NCBI GenBank assembly: GCA_009667805.1
Contig: CM019063.1
Span: 406,478,959-406,542,958, forward strand
Direction of reading: 5' to 3'
DNA: 64,000 bases
Origin: Leptobrachium leishanense
Taxonomy: Eukaryota > Chordata > Amphibia > Anura > Megophryidae
The position numbers and the translations under genes were made by a program. Within the stretch, counting starts at the first letter, position 1. Each line of letters begins with the position of its first letter. Shown here one piece after another: positions 63,106 to 64,000 of the stretch. Below the pieces are notes generated by a model that searched no databases, was not told where the DNA came from, and worked only from the letters and a program-made list of their open reading frames with translations.

Positions 63106-64000
63106 AGTTACAGTTTTTTACTAAATTACATTGATACCATTAATTATTCATCGTAGTTTCAATTAACTAAAACTATAGTGGACTTCTAATTAAACAATGG
63201 ATTTTTTAAATTAACTTTCTCAAATTAATTGTTTGAAGTTATACTCAACTATTTTACGTACTGGACATTCAATAGTCTTTTTCTAATCTGGCCTATTTTA
63301 GTCACTAATAATGAAGTCCACCTTAAAGTGGCAACTTTACAATAGGATACCTTCTGTGGTTGATGTTAATCGATCCTTGTCCAGTGTCATTTGTAAGAAA
63401 TGATGGTGCCTTGGTCATGAGCTTTGTTTTTCAGTTTGTTAAATTTACCTTTGTGATCATGATGGTGATTCTGATTAAGACCACTTGGGCGAGATATGCT
63501 AAATGAAATGGCAGAAAAAAATTGGGTTTCTTGTCAGACATGGAAGATAAGTGGATTCTATCCAAGCCACATGACATTCGTAATTAGTTTTCTGCAAGCA
63601 AGTTACTTAACCAAATTTCCAACAAGTTAAATAGTACTTTGCATGCCCTCACAAGGGTCTCTGAACTCACACTGCATCGATTCAAGGACTGGACATTGTG
63701 AGACTCAACACAGAGCCTGGATCCAGACCAGCACAGTAGATGAGAGAAGACAATTCTATGAACAAATAACATGAACCTCATAAACTGCCAGTCACTATAA
63801 CCATCTGTCAGCGAACAATTCAAACTAAGAACAGTCAGAACAGGGCCGGGGTTGAGGACAGGAGCAATAACACAAAAAAAAAATAAGACAAAGTGAAAGA
63901 GCATAAAGATGACTATAGCCTGGAGAGAAGCTGAAATCAGGGAGAAATCAGAGCAGTCATAAACTGTCAAGTCAAACCAGCAGAGCAATGGACTGAATGA
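63106..64000. other. No gene seen
   Basis: Mostly AT-rich; no element end or convincing frame. The 134-codon minus-strand frame near 63584-63988 has no recognisable domain and no supporting context. Confidence 0.4.

Overview
The window is repeat-dominated vertebrate DNA with no recognisable host protein-coding gene. The mix of repeats suggests an amphibian, most likely a frog: several hAT families with BED-finger transposases, PIF/Harbinger-type MITEs, a Tc1 element, a Ty3/Gypsy element with a PNMA-like Gag, a Penelope-like element with a hammerhead ribozyme, a DIRS-like gag scrap and an L1 of the Tx1/L1 kind. The organism call is inference from repeat content. Nothing looks prokaryotic, and I see no CRISPR array, operon or rRNA gene.

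Layout. 1-2000: old non-coding sequence with two small hairpins. 2005-19827: nested hAT DNA. One hAT copy (A) is split by a second, related copy (B, 2171-15807), with an exact 8-bp target duplication. B carries a TATA-type promoter region, a 79-bp-unit array, a rearranged L1 (3939-8990), a broken hAT transposase gene (8997-12264), a ~140-bp-unit array interrupted by a Harbinger-type MITE, and a third hAT (D) with perfect ends and an internal minisatellite. 20181-29070: a carpet of non-autonomous DNA elements (hAT F, several copies of a family here called G, MITE families I and H, and a near-palindromic foldback). 29100-29755: a DIRS-like gag fragment.

30100-35394 is a hAT-type element (K) holding a solo LTR, a SINE tail, a full-length Tc1 element and a 55-bp-unit minisatellite. 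35415-43884 is a full-length Ty3/Gypsy element on the minus strand with two ~1.12-kb LTRs, a TATG target duplication, a tRNA-Pro-like primer-binding site and a polypurine tract. 45795-48990 is a 5'-truncated Penelope-like element inserted in a 37-bp satellite, with a well-formed hammerhead ribozyme motif. 49074-49275 is a tRNA-derived SINE. 54066-60431 holds three more hAT elements with exact 8-bp duplications (E, M1, M2). The last ~3.5 kb is mostly plain sequence.

Themes. (1) Almost every hAT element here contains an expanded internal tandem array, each with its own unit; in M2 the unit is derived from the tail of the SINE seen at 49 kb. (2) One good and two single-substitution-decayed hammerhead motifs mark Penelope-type 3' ends. 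(3) The two Gypsy LTRs differ mainly by 1-base homopolymer indels, so some of the many frameshifts in this window may be assembly errors rather than decay.
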